Assembly: GCF_947331435.1 (NCBI RefSeq)
Contig: NZ_CAMZOF010000004.1
Span: 1-64,000 of the forward strand
Direction of reading: 5' to 3'
DNA length: 64,000 nt
From: Pelagibius sp. Alg239-R121
Lineage (GTDB): Bacteria; Pseudomonadota; Alphaproteobacteria; Kiloniellales; Kiloniellaceae
Below are positions 42,376-51,124 of the stretch, piece after piece. The position numbers and the translations under genes are program-made. Positions within the stretch are counted from its first letter, which is position 1; each line of letters starts with the position of its first letter. A model generated the notes under the pieces. The model saw only the letters and a list, made by a program, of their open reading frames with translations, was not told the DNA's origin and made no database searches.

Positions 42376-43266
42376 ATGTACTTTTTGGGAGTGGACGGCG
42401 GTGGCACGCAGTGCCGGGCGCGGATTGAAGCTTCGGACGGACAGGTGCTCGGTGAAGGCCGGTCTCAGATGGCAAATGTGACCGCGGGGATTGAGAATTC
42501 CTTTCGCGCGATCATGGCATCTGTGGACGCGGCTGCGCAGAGTGCCGGGCTGAACCAAACTGTCTATGCGGATTGCTATGCGGGTTTTGGTATCGCTGGT
42601 GCTAATCTCAAGGAGCATCACAGCGCTTTAGCAGCCATGCCATTTCCCTTTCGGAAGGTAAGTCTTGAGTCGGATGCTTACGTCGCCTGGTTGGGTGCGC
42701 ACTATCCGGATGATGGCGCGATACTGATCGTCGGAACCGGTTCGGCTGGCTTTGCCAAAATTGGTGCGCGAAAGAAGACGGTTGGTGGATGGGGCTTTTC
42801 TGTCTCAGACAGTGGCAGCGGCGCATCCATGGGGCGTCATCTGATCCGAACGGCGTTGCTTTGTCATGAAAAGATCCGCCCTGAATCGCTGCTGACCGAG
42901 CGTGTTATGGCGCGTTTCGGATCGGATCCGCAGGCGCTGGTATCTTGGGCTGAAACCGCACTGCCCAAGGACTATGCCGCATTTGCGCCGATGGTTATCG
43001 GTGCGGCCAAGGAGGGTGATTTGGTTGCAGAGGACGTCCTTGCAACGTCCCTGCGCGAGGTCGAGGAACTTCTGGTCGCTCTGTCGGAACTCGGGGCGAG
43101 CCGGATCTGCCTGCTTGGCGGGCTGTCTGATGCTTATACACCGTTGCTGTCGGAGCAGGTTCGAAGCCTGATTGTGGCACCGAGGTCTGATGCCATGGGT
43201 GGTGCGATCACAATGGCGCGTATGGCGGCCCAAGACCAGGGCGCGATTGGGGCAACCGGAACCTGA
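42376..43266 (+). CDS. BadF/BadG-family amino-sugar kinase
   Basis: A 296-residue ASKHA-fold kinase of the BadF/BadG/BcrA/BcrD family, to which bacterial and animal N-acetylglucosamine kinases belong. The phosphate-binding loop is YFLGVDGGGTQCRARI, and later motifs are AILIVGTGSAGFAKIG, GGWGFSVSDSGSGASMG and RICLLGGLSDAY. ATG 42376 is preferred to an in-frame ATG at 42322 or so because the protein opens directly with the P-loop, as in the family. It would convert GlcNAc or MurNAc to the 6-phosphate. It is the first gene of the rightward operon, followed within two bases by the regulator. Confidence 0.88.
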   Translation: MYFLGVDGGGTQCRARIEASDGQVLGEGRSQMANVTAGIENSFRAIMASVDAAAQSAGLNQTVYADCYAGFGIAGANLKEHHSALAAMPFPFRKVSLESDAYVAWLGAHYPDDGAILIVGTGSAGFAKIGARKKTVGGWGFSVSDSGSGASMGRHLIRTALLCHEKIRPESLLTERVMARFGSDPQALVSWAETALPKDYAAFAPMVIGAAKEGDLVAEDVLATSLREVEELLVALSELGASRICLLGGLSDAYTPLLSEQVRSLIVAPRSDAMGGAITMARMAAQDQGAIGATGT

Positions 43267-43267
43267 T

Positions 43268-44038
43268 ATGACAGCGCTCAGCGAGATATTCGACCAAGCC
43301 CGCTTGAACGGCGATGATCCGACCCCGCTCTATCTGCGTCTGCAGGCGATGATCCAGGATGCCGTGACCGGAGGTGTTTTGAAACCTCAGCAGGCACTGC
43401 CGGCGGAACGTGAAATCGCTACGGCGCTGGGGGTGTCCCGCGTCACAGTTCGTAAGGCTATCAGCGGTCTCGTCGACGATGGCGTTCTGAAGCAGCGGCG
43501 CGGGTCGGGCACCTTTGTGTCGAAGCCCCCACACCATGTGGAACAGCGTCTGTCACGTTTGACCTCGTTTAGTGAAGACATGGTGGCGCGCGGGCTGACA
43601 CCGGGATTTGTCTGGCTCGAACGCAGCTCAGGTCATCCTTCGACCGAAGAGGCGATGGTGTTCGGCCTCTCGACCGGTGAAAAGGTCTCCCGCTTGCATC
43701 GATTGCGTTTGGCGGATGGTGTGCCAATGGCTATTGAGCTGGCCGTCGTTCCAGCCCGTTTTCTGCCTGATCCCGCATCGGTCGAGCTGTCGCTGTACAA
43801 GGTGCTCGACGCAGCCAACCTGCTCCCGACGCGCGCGCTTCAGCGCTTCAGCGCGGTCAATCTGGAGCCCCTGAATGCGGAGCGCTTAGGGGTAGAGCCC
43901 GGAACGGCGGCATTGCGGATTGAGCGCGTCTCATATCTGGAAGACGGCAGCGTGGTCGAGTTTACACGATCGTTTTATCGCAGCGATGCCTACGACTTTG
44001 TTGCCGAACTGGCAATGACGAGCGGCGATGAAGAATGA
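43268..44038 (+). CDS. GntR-family (HutC/UTRA) regulator
   Basis: A 256-residue GntR repressor. The winged helix-turn-helix is PLYLRLQAMIQDAVTGGVLK and ALPAEREIATALGVSRVTVR, with KQRRGSGTFV as the wing. The C-terminal UTRA domain binds a sugar phosphate effector (RLHRLRLADGVPMAIELAVV and SYLEDGSVVEFTRSFYRSDA). Its ATG starts just after the kinase stop. Related NagR/DasR proteins respond to GlcN-6-P or GlcNAc-6-P. Its place inside the operon suggests autoregulation. The direct repeats at 42152-42169 are the candidate site. Confidence 0.93.
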   Translation: MTALSEIFDQARLNGDDPTPLYLRLQAMIQDAVTGGVLKPQQALPAEREIATALGVSRVTVRKAISGLVDDGVLKQRRGSGTFVSKPPHHVEQRLSRLTSFSEDMVARGLTPGFVWLERSSGHPSTEEAMVFGLSTGEKVSRLHRLRLADGVPMAIELAVVPARFLPDPASVELSLYKVLDAANLLPTRALQRFSAVNLEPLNAERLGVEPGTAALRIERVSYLEDGSVVEFTRSFYRSDAYDFVAELAMTSGDEE

Positions 44039-44106
44039 CAGCAGTTGCGGCTCTCAAACCGATGCCTGATGCCAGGAACAACTGCGATATGACTGGAGGA
44101 ACTGAT

Positions 44107-45177
44107 ATGGCCGCTGACACTGTGCTGGCGCAGCAGACCGCTATGGAGCGTGAGATTGCCCAGGCACCTGAAGCAGTCGCCAGGCTTCTTGATGCCGAGC
44201 GTAGCAATTTTGTTTCTATTGGCAAACGTCTTCGTAAATTGGATCCGTCGGTCGTTGTCACCTGCGCTCGCGGGTCGTCAGACCATGCAGCAGGTTTCTT
44301 CAAATACGGTCTCGAGATTCTGCTGGGGGTTCCAGTTGCGTCTATGGGCCCCTCTGTCGCTTCGATTTATCAAGCGCCTCTGCGGATGCGCGGGGGTGTG
44401 CAGCTGTCTATCTCCCAATCCGGTCAGAGCCCGGATATCGTTACCCTGCAAACAGCAGCGAAACGGGCAGGAGCCTTGACGATCGCTATTGTGAATCATG
44501 TTGATTCACCGCTGGCCGAAGGCGCAGATATCGTGGTTCCGATGCATGCCGGGCTGGAAGAAAGTGTTGCGGCGACCAAAAGCTTCATAGCGTCGGCTGT
44601 GGCTGCTGCGGCTATCATTGCCGCCTGGTCGGAAGATCGTTCTCTGCAAATGGCGCTCGAGGCTCTGCCTGACCGGCTTTCGGATGCGCTTTCACTCGAT
44701 TGGCAAAAAGCTATCGAGCCGCTGGCCACGACCGATTCTCTCTATGTGTTGGGTCGGGGGCCGAGCTTTCCGATCGCCATGGAAACCGCGCTGAAGTTCA
44801 AGGAAACCATGTCTCTGCATGCCGAAGCCTTCAGCGCAGCCGAAGTCATGCACGGTCCCTTGTCGCTTGTTCAAGACGGATTTCGTATCTTCGCTTTCAA
44901 TCCATCTGACGCCTCTCATCCGGGAATGTCGGCTGTGCTCGATCGATTGCGTATCGCTGGCGCCGAGGTCTTTTTCGTCGCGGAAAATGGGACGGCGAAC
45001 AAGGCGTCGGACGGGCCGAATGAAGGCCGCTTGCCCATGACGGCGAGCGGTCACTTGCTTACCGATCCGATCGCAATGTGCTTGTCGTCCTACCAATTGA
45101 TTGAGGGGCTCGCCCGGCGGCGAGGCTACGATCCCGATAACCCCACAAACCTGAAGAAAGTAACGGAGACCGTTTGA
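44107..45177 (+). CDS. SIS-domain glucosamine-6-phosphate deaminase/isomerase
   Basis: A 356-residue protein with two SIS domains, the isomerase half of GlmS without its glutaminase part, as in the NagB-II/AgaS group. Motifs are CARGSSDHAAGFFKYGLE, LSISQSGQSPDIVTLQ, ESVAATKSFIASAV and AAEVMHGPLSLV. With no amidotransferase domain it probably runs in the deaminating direction, turning glucosamine-6-phosphate into fructose-6-phosphate and ammonia. ATG 44107 is supported by GGAGGAACTGAT just upstream; an earlier in-frame ATG at 44035 overlaps the GntR stop. It is followed by nagA with a TGATG overlap. Confidence 0.9.
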   Translation: MAADTVLAQQTAMEREIAQAPEAVARLLDAERSNFVSIGKRLRKLDPSVVVTCARGSSDHAAGFFKYGLEILLGVPVASMGPSVASIYQAPLRMRGGVQLSISQSGQSPDIVTLQTAAKRAGALTIAIVNHVDSPLAEGADIVVPMHAGLEESVAATKSFIASAVAAAAIIAAWSEDRSLQMALEALPDRLSDALSLDWQKAIEPLATTDSLYVLGRGPSFPIAMETALKFKETMSLHAEAFSAAEVMHGPLSLVQDGFRIFAFNPSDASHPGMSAVLDRLRIAGAEVFFVAENGTANKASDGPNEGRLPMTASGHLLTDPIAMCLSSYQLIEGLARRRGYDPDNPTNLKKVTETV

Positions 45178-46373
45178 TGGCGGATACTGCCGCAGTCACG
45201 AAGAGAATTCTGCTCGGCGCACGGCTGTTCGACGGTGAAGGCTTTCTGGACGATCGTGCGGTGGTAATCGAAAATGGTCATATCGCCGAGATCGTTCCGG
45301 CAGTTTCTCTCGATCCCAATGCGGTGTTTGAAGACCTTGGCGGCGGTGTTCTGGCGCCAGGTTTCATCGATGCGCAGGTCAATGGCGGCGGTGGCGTATT
45401 GATTAATGACCAGCCGGATGTGGAGGGCCTGAGGATCGTTGCCCGTGCACACCGGCGGTATGGTACGACGGGATTATTTCCAACACTCATCACGGACACC
45501 CCCAACATCATGTGCCGCGTGATCGAGGCCGTGCAAGAAGCCGTAACGCTGGATAGCGTGCCGGGTGTCCTCGGCCTTCATTTGGAAGGGCCCTTTCTGG
45601 CACCGAGCCGCAAGGGAGCACATGCCGGGGGTTTGATCAGGGAGATGGGGGATGCAGATGTCGAGTACCTGACTTCCACAGGACTTAGGACGCTATTGCT
45701 TACAATCGCGCCCGACCAGGTTGCGCCACGACTGATCCGCCGGCTCGTCGACGGCGGTGTTACGGTCAGCTTGGGCCATTCGGATGCCAGTTATGAAGTG
45801 GTTTGCGCCGCCGTCGATGCCGGTGCACGGGGCGTGACCCATCTGTTTAATGCCATGAGTCCCTTGAGTCATCGTGCACCGGGAATGGTGGGCGGAGCCT
45901 TGGATCGCGGTGAACTCTGGTGCGGCATTATCGCCGACGGGCATCACGTCCATCCGGCGGTGTTGCGGGCAGCGTTGCGCGCGAAGGCCGGCCCGGGCCG
46001 GATGTTCCTGGTTACCGACGCTATGCCGACTGTCGGCTGTGCCGAAGACCGCTTTGTTTTGAATGGGCGCAGCGTTGTGCGCGAAGACGGTCGAGTCACT
46101 TTGGAGGACGGCACGCTTGCGGGTTCTGATTTGGATATGGCACAGGCAGTTCGCTTCGCCATTGATCAGCTCGGTCTATCGGTGTCTGAAGCCCTTAGGA
46201 TGGCCTCACTGTATCCAGCTCAGTTCCTCGGGCTGGACGACCGTTTCGGTTATCTCCGCGTTGGTCATCGTGCCGACCTCGTGTTGCTTGACGATGATTG
46301 GCAAGTCAAACGCACCTGGATCGCTGGCGACAACGCCGGCACAGAGGCTTCAGTCGCGTCACTGCATTCTTGA
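45177..46373 (+). CDS. nagA: N-acetylglucosamine-6-phosphate deacetylase
   Basis: A 398-residue amidohydrolase. Family motifs are APGFIDAQVNGGGGV, LGLHLEGPFLAPSRKGAH (metal Glu), VSLGHSDASYE (metal His), GVTHLFNAMSPL (metal His), IADGHHVHPAV and FLVTDAMPTVG (catalytic Asp). It removes acetate from GlcNAc-6-phosphate for the SIS deaminase encoded just upstream. The ATG at 45177 shares bases with the preceding stop (TGATG), and GGAGACC stands eight bases upstream; a TTG three bases earlier was rejected. It is the last gene of the kinase-regulator-deaminase-deacetylase operon. Confidence 0.95.
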   Translation: MADTAAVTKRILLGARLFDGEGFLDDRAVVIENGHIAEIVPAVSLDPNAVFEDLGGGVLAPGFIDAQVNGGGGVLINDQPDVEGLRIVARAHRRYGTTGLFPTLITDTPNIMCRVIEAVQEAVTLDSVPGVLGLHLEGPFLAPSRKGAHAGGLIREMGDADVEYLTSTGLRTLLLTIAPDQVAPRLIRRLVDGGVTVSLGHSDASYEVVCAAVDAGARGVTHLFNAMSPLSHRAPGMVGGALDRGELWCGIIADGHHVHPAVLRAALRAKAGPGRMFLVTDAMPTVGCAEDRFVLNGRSVVREDGRVTLEDGTLAGSDLDMAQAVRFAIDQLGLSVSEALRMASLYPAQFLGLDDRFGYLRVGHRADLVLLDDDWQVKRTWIAGDNAGTEASVASLHS

Positions 46374-46447
46374 GATTTGGAAGGTTTCCCGCCGTCCAAC
46401 AGGTCGGCTTCGTCATAGAAATTCAATAGCCTGAATTCTATTTGTAT

Positions 46448-46462
46448 TGCGACTGACTCGCA
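46448..46462. promoter_or_regulatory. TGCGA-N5-TCGCA palindrome, Fur-like
   Basis: TTGCGA and TCGCAT surround CTGAC at 46447-46463, a perfect five-base inverted repeat with a five-base spacer, in an AT-rich setting about 58 bases before the haem-monooxygenase ATG. It resembles the Fur boxes described for some alphaproteobacteria. A longer inverted repeat (ATAGAAATTCA/TGAATTCTAT, 46415-46441) lies just upstream. Confidence 0.45.
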
Positions 46463-46519
46463 TTATTAGTATTGCATAGACGGCAAACTGAATTTCAAAC
46501 GTGGGGAAGGACTCAATCC

Positions 46520-46828
46520 ATGTTCATCGCAATGAATCGTTTCAAAGTGACCTCCGGTCAAGAAGATGCCTTTGAAGAAGTTTGGCGCAGCCGCGATACG
46601 CATCTTGAAGAAGTACCGGGTTTTGTTGAGTTTCGCCTGCTTAAGGGTCACGCCGAAGAAGATCACACCTTGTTTGCGTCTCATACAATTTGGGCCACGG
46701 AAAAGGACTTCGAGAACTGGACCAAATCGGAACACTTCCGTATGGCACATCGCAATGCCGGAGATAATAGAGCACTCTACCTCGGTCATCCGCAATTCGA
46801 AGGCTTCAGCGTCGTCTTAGGTGCTTAA
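46520..46828 (+). CDS. IsdG-type haem-degrading monooxygenase (ABM family)
   Basis: A 102-residue antibiotic-biosynthesis-monooxygenase fold. The first strand MFIAMNRFKVTSGQEDAFEE carries N6, and the pair W67 and H77 in ENWTKSEHFRMAH lie exactly ten residues apart. This reproduces the Asn-Trp-His triad of staphylococcal IsdG and related alphaproteobacterial haem oxygenases. It would release iron from haem in the cytoplasm. AAGGA stands eight bases before the ATG at 46520. A Fur-like palindrome lies upstream, supporting iron control. No haem-uptake genes are in the window. If the triad were coincidental, a generic ABM monooxygenase would remain the fallback. Confidence 0.82.
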   Translation: MFIAMNRFKVTSGQEDAFEEVWRSRDTHLEEVPGFVEFRLLKGHAEEDHTLFASHTIWATEKDFENWTKSEHFRMAHRNAGDNRALYLGHPQFEGFSVVLGA

Positions 46829-46973
46829 CCAGTCACCGTTACCTTCCCTAACAATCAGAAAATTGCGCGCGGAGCACCGGAGCCCTGCTATCGCCATGGT
46901 ATGCAGGCCTACGCCACTGCTATAGGCTTGCGCCAGAACGTTGATGCGGCAGTGGAGGTCGCGGCGCATTTCT

Positions 46974-49900
46974 ATGTTGGGCAAATTTTTCCGCGGCCGC
47001 CTGTGGCTCGCCGGCTTTATCGTCGTTGGGTTAAGCGTGATAGGTGCCGTCGCTCTTCGAAAGGATGTCGCGGTTTGGGCTCTTACCAAAGGTCTGGAAG
47101 AGCAGGGCCTGCAGGTAACATCTTTGGCGTTGACGCAGTTGGATTGGGAGCGTGTTTCCATTCGGCGTCTGTCCGTCAGTGCGCCTGGGGTCTCCGCCGA
47201 TCTCGACGTTATCGATCTTGACTATAACTTCACCGACTTACTTTCCGGAACATTGCCAACGGTGTTTCTCTCTGGCGCCGAACTGTCCCTGGACATGGAC
47301 TCACCATGGTTGAAAGACCAATCGGGGGGGAAAGATGGCGGGACCTCATTAGGAGCCAACTCGGAGACAGGTGAGCCCCTTCCAGCGTTTCCCGAAGTGA
47401 CAATTGAGGAAACGTTGGTCCGTCTGGGAACACCGGTTGGACCAATCGACTTGGGGGTCGAAGGCTCAGTCTGGCGCGATCCGACGGCTGCGATTCTCGG
47501 GGCATTCAGTCTCGCTGCTAACGCGTCGCAGGGCCGAACGACCGCGGTCGTCGGACTGACTGTCACGCCCGATGCCAGTGTTCTGGCAGATGTCGTTGTC
47601 GAGGACGGAAACCTGGACGTCGGCGAACTGACGTTTCGTGGTTTGAGCGGTAGTTTTTCCGCGGCGCTTAACGGACCGAAGGCCGTCTTTGAGCGGCTGG
47701 ATGGTGCTTTGACGTTCGAGAAGATAAGTGGGGCGCTCTCTCCCGACACGCACCTTGCCCCAATCCAGGTCTCTCTCGAAGCTGGTCTGGAGCAGCAGGA
47801 TGTGGTTTTCGAAGCCACGCTTTTGTCGGGCGGTCAGACAGAGAACCCCTCGCGCGCGAAGGTTGCCGGCCGCGTCGCACAAGGCGACGATGCCGCTACC
47901 CTGTCGGTTTCGAGCAGCATCGATACGCCCGCCACTCTACCGTTGTTTTCCAAGTTTCCTTTCCCTCTGCCAGAAGCTGGACAAGTGGCAGCACAGGCCC
48001 GCATCGATGCCACGATGCCGCCACTTAAGGACTTACAGTCGATAGGCATTTTTGCGATGCCGCCCGAACAACTGCTTCAGATTGTATCTACGATCAAGTC
48101 GGATTTTACACTGAGGCTGGAAGCACTCTCGCATCCCGAATACCTGGAGGGCTTCTCCTTGGATATAGATGGTGGGATTCAGCTGGATGATGAGGGCCTT
48201 GTGGTACGTCTGGCGCAGCCTGCGGCTGCCCGAATATCTGCACTTTCCGACAAGCTGTTGGACAATCTAGCCCTTCCTGATGATCTGCGGGAGTGGCTCG
48301 ACGGACCAGTGAAGCTTGACCTGTCCCCTATAGAGGAAACAGCCTTTCTAAGGGCGTCGCGTGCAAACGCTTCTGTCGGACCTTATTTCCTTGCGGCGGC
48401 TCTTGATGCTGCAGGCGAAGGCTTTTCGGTTGTTACAACGGCAACGGGCAAGTTTAGCCCGGAAGCAGCCGATTGGTCCCTTGGCGGTCCGGTTGCCGTG
48501 GAGGCGCAGAAACTTCCTTTGCGGGGAATTAGTGGTGCCAAAGGACGATTTAATATCGGCATCCAGGGAGAGTTCACCTCGAGCGCGGCTGTTTCGGTAA
48601 TGACGGGAGATGTGAAGGCCACGTCCAAGCAGTTGATCAAGGAAGATGCTAAGATCGCAGGTCTGGTTTCCATGATGCCTTTCCGCGCAGAACTGAAAGG
48701 ACAAAAGCTTAACGTCGAGAGTACCGGCTCTGCTGTGACCACGGCAAAAAGGCTTTCGACACCTGCGGTAACCAGCACGATCCCCTTGAAGCTCCACATA
48801 ACTTCGTCTGAGGTGGAGGTTGATCTTGCCTCAGGCATTGTTCGGCCCATGATGGTTGCCAAGATGGCGGCTTCCGGATTCTCATTTGCTGCTGAAGAGC
48901 AAGAAGTTACGCTCGAGATAGAGCCGATTGATCTTACAATATCGCCGGATCGGAAGGCCGATGGTCCGCTTTTGCTTGGCATTGAAACCGCGGGTGTTTC
49001 CATAACCGAGCTTCAACTACGCGCGGCGAATATCGGATTACGGGCTCGAGCCGATCCCAACACGAATCGGCTGTCCGGTGAATTCAATGATCTGAAGCTT
49101 GAAGATCTGGCGCAGCCGCGGCGGTTTGAAGAGGTTTTGCTGGACGGTACTTTTAGACGCGACAAAAGCGGCCGGCTCGACTTCGCCGCCGAAGGCCGCA
49201 CTTTCCAGAACGCAATCACCTTTGACGTGAAAGGGAGGTCCGATCCCGCAGGTGGGTTATCCGTCGATGTTAACCTGCCAACGCATGATTTTGCGGTCAC
49301 ACCGCTCAACTTGAAGGATTTATCCTGGATTTCCGGCGCGGCAGTCGATGTGGGTTCATTGTCGGGTAAATTGCATGTCGAGATATTGCCGGAGGGTCCG
49401 GTCGGCTTTGCGCGGATCAAAAGCGAGGGTTTAGCGGGAGAGGCTCTCGGATTTCCCTTTTCGGATCTCTCCATGGCAGTTGAACTCGACGGTCTCTGGC
49501 CGCCCCGGGCTTCGGTGCCGATCAGGATCGATCTGGCCAGGTTCGATCCCGGCCTGCCGGTCAGTAATTTGCGTGTCGAGGCGCTTCTGCCGGAGGCAAT
49601 GCCCTTTGCACTGGACCTTCAGGACATGGCTTTGACCGTTCTGGGCGCACGTCTGTCGGTGGCTGGCGGCCGAGTGGCCTTGCTGGACGGTTCAGCAGAC
49701 CTCCCAATTCGTATCACCGGACTGGATCTTGCTGAGATCCTGAAGGCGGCGGACCTCGCTGATGTCGATGTGTCTGGCCGGCTCACAGGCGATCTGCCCA
49801 TCAGCTTCAATGATGGCACTGTGATTATCCAGCAAAGCAAGCTGGCGGCGACCGAGCCGGGTGTTTTGCGCGTCCGTTCGGACAAGGTCAGTTCCTTGCT

Positions 49901-50168
49901 GACAGGGTATGGTGATGAGGTGAATTCCCTCGTGCGAGCCCTGGAAGATTTCCACTACGACGATCTATCGCTGACCCTTGAGAAGACGGCCGAGGACGAT
50001 CTCACGCTTCTTTTGTCGATTCTCGGAAACAATCCGGCTGTGCTCGAAGGACAGCCTTTTCGCCTCAATCTGAACCTCGAAAGTAATATCGGCCAGGTCC
50101 TCAATACGCTTGGTGAAAGCCTGGAAATCACCAAAGACCTGCTGTCCGGGCGGTATTCCCTGCAATGA
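46974..50168 (+). CDS. ydbH: YdbH-like AsmA-family envelope protein
   Basis: A 1064-residue protein anchored by one N-terminal helix (LWLAGFIVVGLSVIGAVAL) with the rest in the periplasm. The long body is beta-rich and repetitive in the way of AsmA/TamB/YhdP/YdbH proteins, which span the periplasm as a lipid-transfer bridge. The C-terminal region (ISFNDGTVIIQQSKLAATEP and DDLTLLLSILGNNPAVLEGQ) is typical of the YdbH domain. ATG 46974 is used because it opens directly on the membrane helix; a TTG and ATG 30 bases earlier lack a better site. It is followed by ynbE- and ydbL-like genes, the same order as in E. coli, where YdbH and YnbE form an outer-membrane lipid bridge regulated by YdbL. Confidence 0.85.
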   Translation: MLGKFFRGRLWLAGFIVVGLSVIGAVALRKDVAVWALTKGLEEQGLQVTSLALTQLDWERVSIRRLSVSAPGVSADLDVIDLDYNFTDLLSGTLPTVFLSGAELSLDMDSPWLKDQSGGKDGGTSLGANSETGEPLPAFPEVTIEETLVRLGTPVGPIDLGVEGSVWRDPTAAILGAFSLAANASQGRTTAVVGLTVTPDASVLADVVVEDGNLDVGELTFRGLSGSFSAALNGPKAVFERLDGALTFEKISGALSPDTHLAPIQVSLEAGLEQQDVVFEATLLSGGQTENPSRAKVAGRVAQGDDAATLSVSSSIDTPATLPLFSKFPFPLPEAGQVAAQARIDATMPPLKDLQSIGIFAMPPEQLLQIVSTIKSDFTLRLEALSHPEYLEGFSLDIDGGIQLDDEGLVVRLAQPAAARISALSDKLLDNLALPDDLREWLDGPVKLDLSPIEETAFLRASRANASVGPYFLAAALDAAGEGFSVVTTATGKFSPEAADWSLGGPVAVEAQKLPLRGISGAKGRFNIGIQGEFTSSAAVSVMTGDVKATSKQLIKEDAKIAGLVSMMPFRAELKGQKLNVESTGSAVTTAKRLSTPAVTSTIPLKLHITSSEVEVDLASGIVRPMMVAKMAASGFSFAAEEQEVTLEIEPIDLTISPDRKADGPLLLGIETAGVSITELQLRAANIGLRARADPNTNRLSGEFNDLKLEDLAQPRRFEEVLLDGTFRRDKSGRLDFAAEGRTFQNAITFDVKGRSDPAGGLSVDVNLPTHDFAVTPLNLKDLSWISGAAVDVGSLSGKLHVEILPEGPVGFARIKSEGLAGEALGFPFSDLSMAVELDGLWPPRASVPIRIDLARFDPGLPVSNLRVEALLPEAMPFALDLQDMALTVLGARLSVAGGRVALLDGSADLPIRITGLDLAEILKAADLADVDVSGRLTGDLPISFNDGTVIIQQSKLAATEPGVLRVRSDKVSSLLTGYGDEVNSLVRALEDFHYDDLSLTLEKTAEDDLTLLLSILGNNPAVLEGQPFRLNLNLESNIGQVLNTLGESLEITKDLLSGRYSLQ

Positions 50169-50235
50169 CCCCAAAGCTCAAGCTGTTCAGGCTCTGTTCA
50201 GATAGCCGGGTTTATATGCGTTATCAGCTTGGAGC

Positions 50236-50565
50236 TTGTGCTTGCCTGTGAGTACACTCTGGTCGGAAACCTCTTCGGTGAAAGGTGATATCTCTTTGTC
50301 CCAGGCTTTTACTTTAGCTTTTAATCGCGAAGGCCCGCGAATTGCCGGTTTGCTGCGTGATTATCGCCTTGTACCCACCGGGATCAGGTTTGCCGCGCTT
50401 ACGGCAGCGATCGGCGTGTTATCGGCTTGCCAGCCTACGGTTCGCGTCGAGGCGCCCAAGGAGCCGATCACCATCAATCTGAATGTCAAACTCGACGCGG
50501 AAGTGCGGCTGAAGCTGGAAGAGCAGGCACGCGAAGAAGTTGAAGCTAACCCGGATATCTTCTGA
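50236..50565 (+). CDS. ynbE: YnbE-like outer-membrane lipoprotein
   Basis: The YnbE-family core is at the end of the frame: a lipobox (VLSAC) is followed by QPTVRVEAPKEPITINLNVK and a short charged helix ending EVEANPDIF. YnbE proteins are about 60 residues long, so the true start is probably well inside this frame and only the C-terminal two thirds need be coding; no start has a decisive ribosome site, and a non-AUG start is possible. The lipoprotein joins YdbH at the outer membrane. The stop overlaps the next frame (TGATG). The position between ydbH- and ydbL-like genes supports the call. Confidence 0.8.
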   Translation: MCLPVSTLWSETSSVKGDISLSQAFTLAFNREGPRIAGLLRDYRLVPTGIRFAALTAAIGVLSACQPTVRVEAPKEPITINLNVKLDAEVRLKLEEQAREEVEANPDIF

Positions 50566-50669
50566 TGCGCAGTGCGAATGACATAATGAACTCTGACGCC
50601 GGCCGGGTGCAGCGCGCACCCGACGAACGGCCCACCACCCTATGTTCCAGAACAACTGGTCAACACAAT

Positions 50670-51023
50670 ATGACAGATACGAACCTGATTGGCCGCCGGG
50701 CCGCACTTTGCTCTCTTGCGGCATTCGCTGCCCTTGGCATCGGTGCTGCGGGCCGACCCGCCTTTGCTGCCTCGCTTGATGATCTGCGCAAACAAGGAAC
50801 TGTCGGCGAACGTTTCGACGGGCTCGCGGTCGCACGCGACGGCGGTGCCAAAAAAGTCGTGAAAGACGTAAATGCGAAGCGCAGTAAAATCTATCAGCGC
50901 GAAGCCAAAAAGACGGGTGCGGACGTCACTTCTGTCGGTAAGATTTACGCCAAACAGATAATGAAAAAAGCCCCGTCTGGAACCTGGTTTCTGAACGAAA
51001 AAGGCAAGTGGGTTCAGAAATAA
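50670..51023 (+). CDS. ydbL: YdbL-like (DUF1318) periplasmic protein
   Basis: A 117-residue exported protein. The N-terminus (IGRRAALCSLAAFAALGIGA to AFA) is a signal peptide with a twin Arg. The mature part matches YdbL/DUF1318: SLDDLRKQGTVGERFDGLAV, VKDVNAKRSKIYQREAKKTG, and GTWFLNEKGKWVQK. An upstream in-frame ATG at 50565 would put 35 atypical residues before the signal, so ATG 50670 is preferred. In E. coli YdbL is proposed to control YnbE-YdbH assembly. Here the order ydbH-ynbE-ydbL is conserved. Confidence 0.85.
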   Translation: MTDTNLIGRRAALCSLAAFAALGIGAAGRPAFAASLDDLRKQGTVGERFDGLAVARDGGAKKVVKDVNAKRSKIYQREAKKTGADVTSVGKIYAKQIMKKAPSGTWFLNEKGKWVQK

Positions 51024-51124
51024 CGATTGTATTCTTTTCCTAGCCTTTACGGTCTAATTCAAGGCTCTACATGGGCCGTGTAGAAATCTGCCGTAAGACC
51101 ATTCTTCGGGAAGCCATCTGCCCT

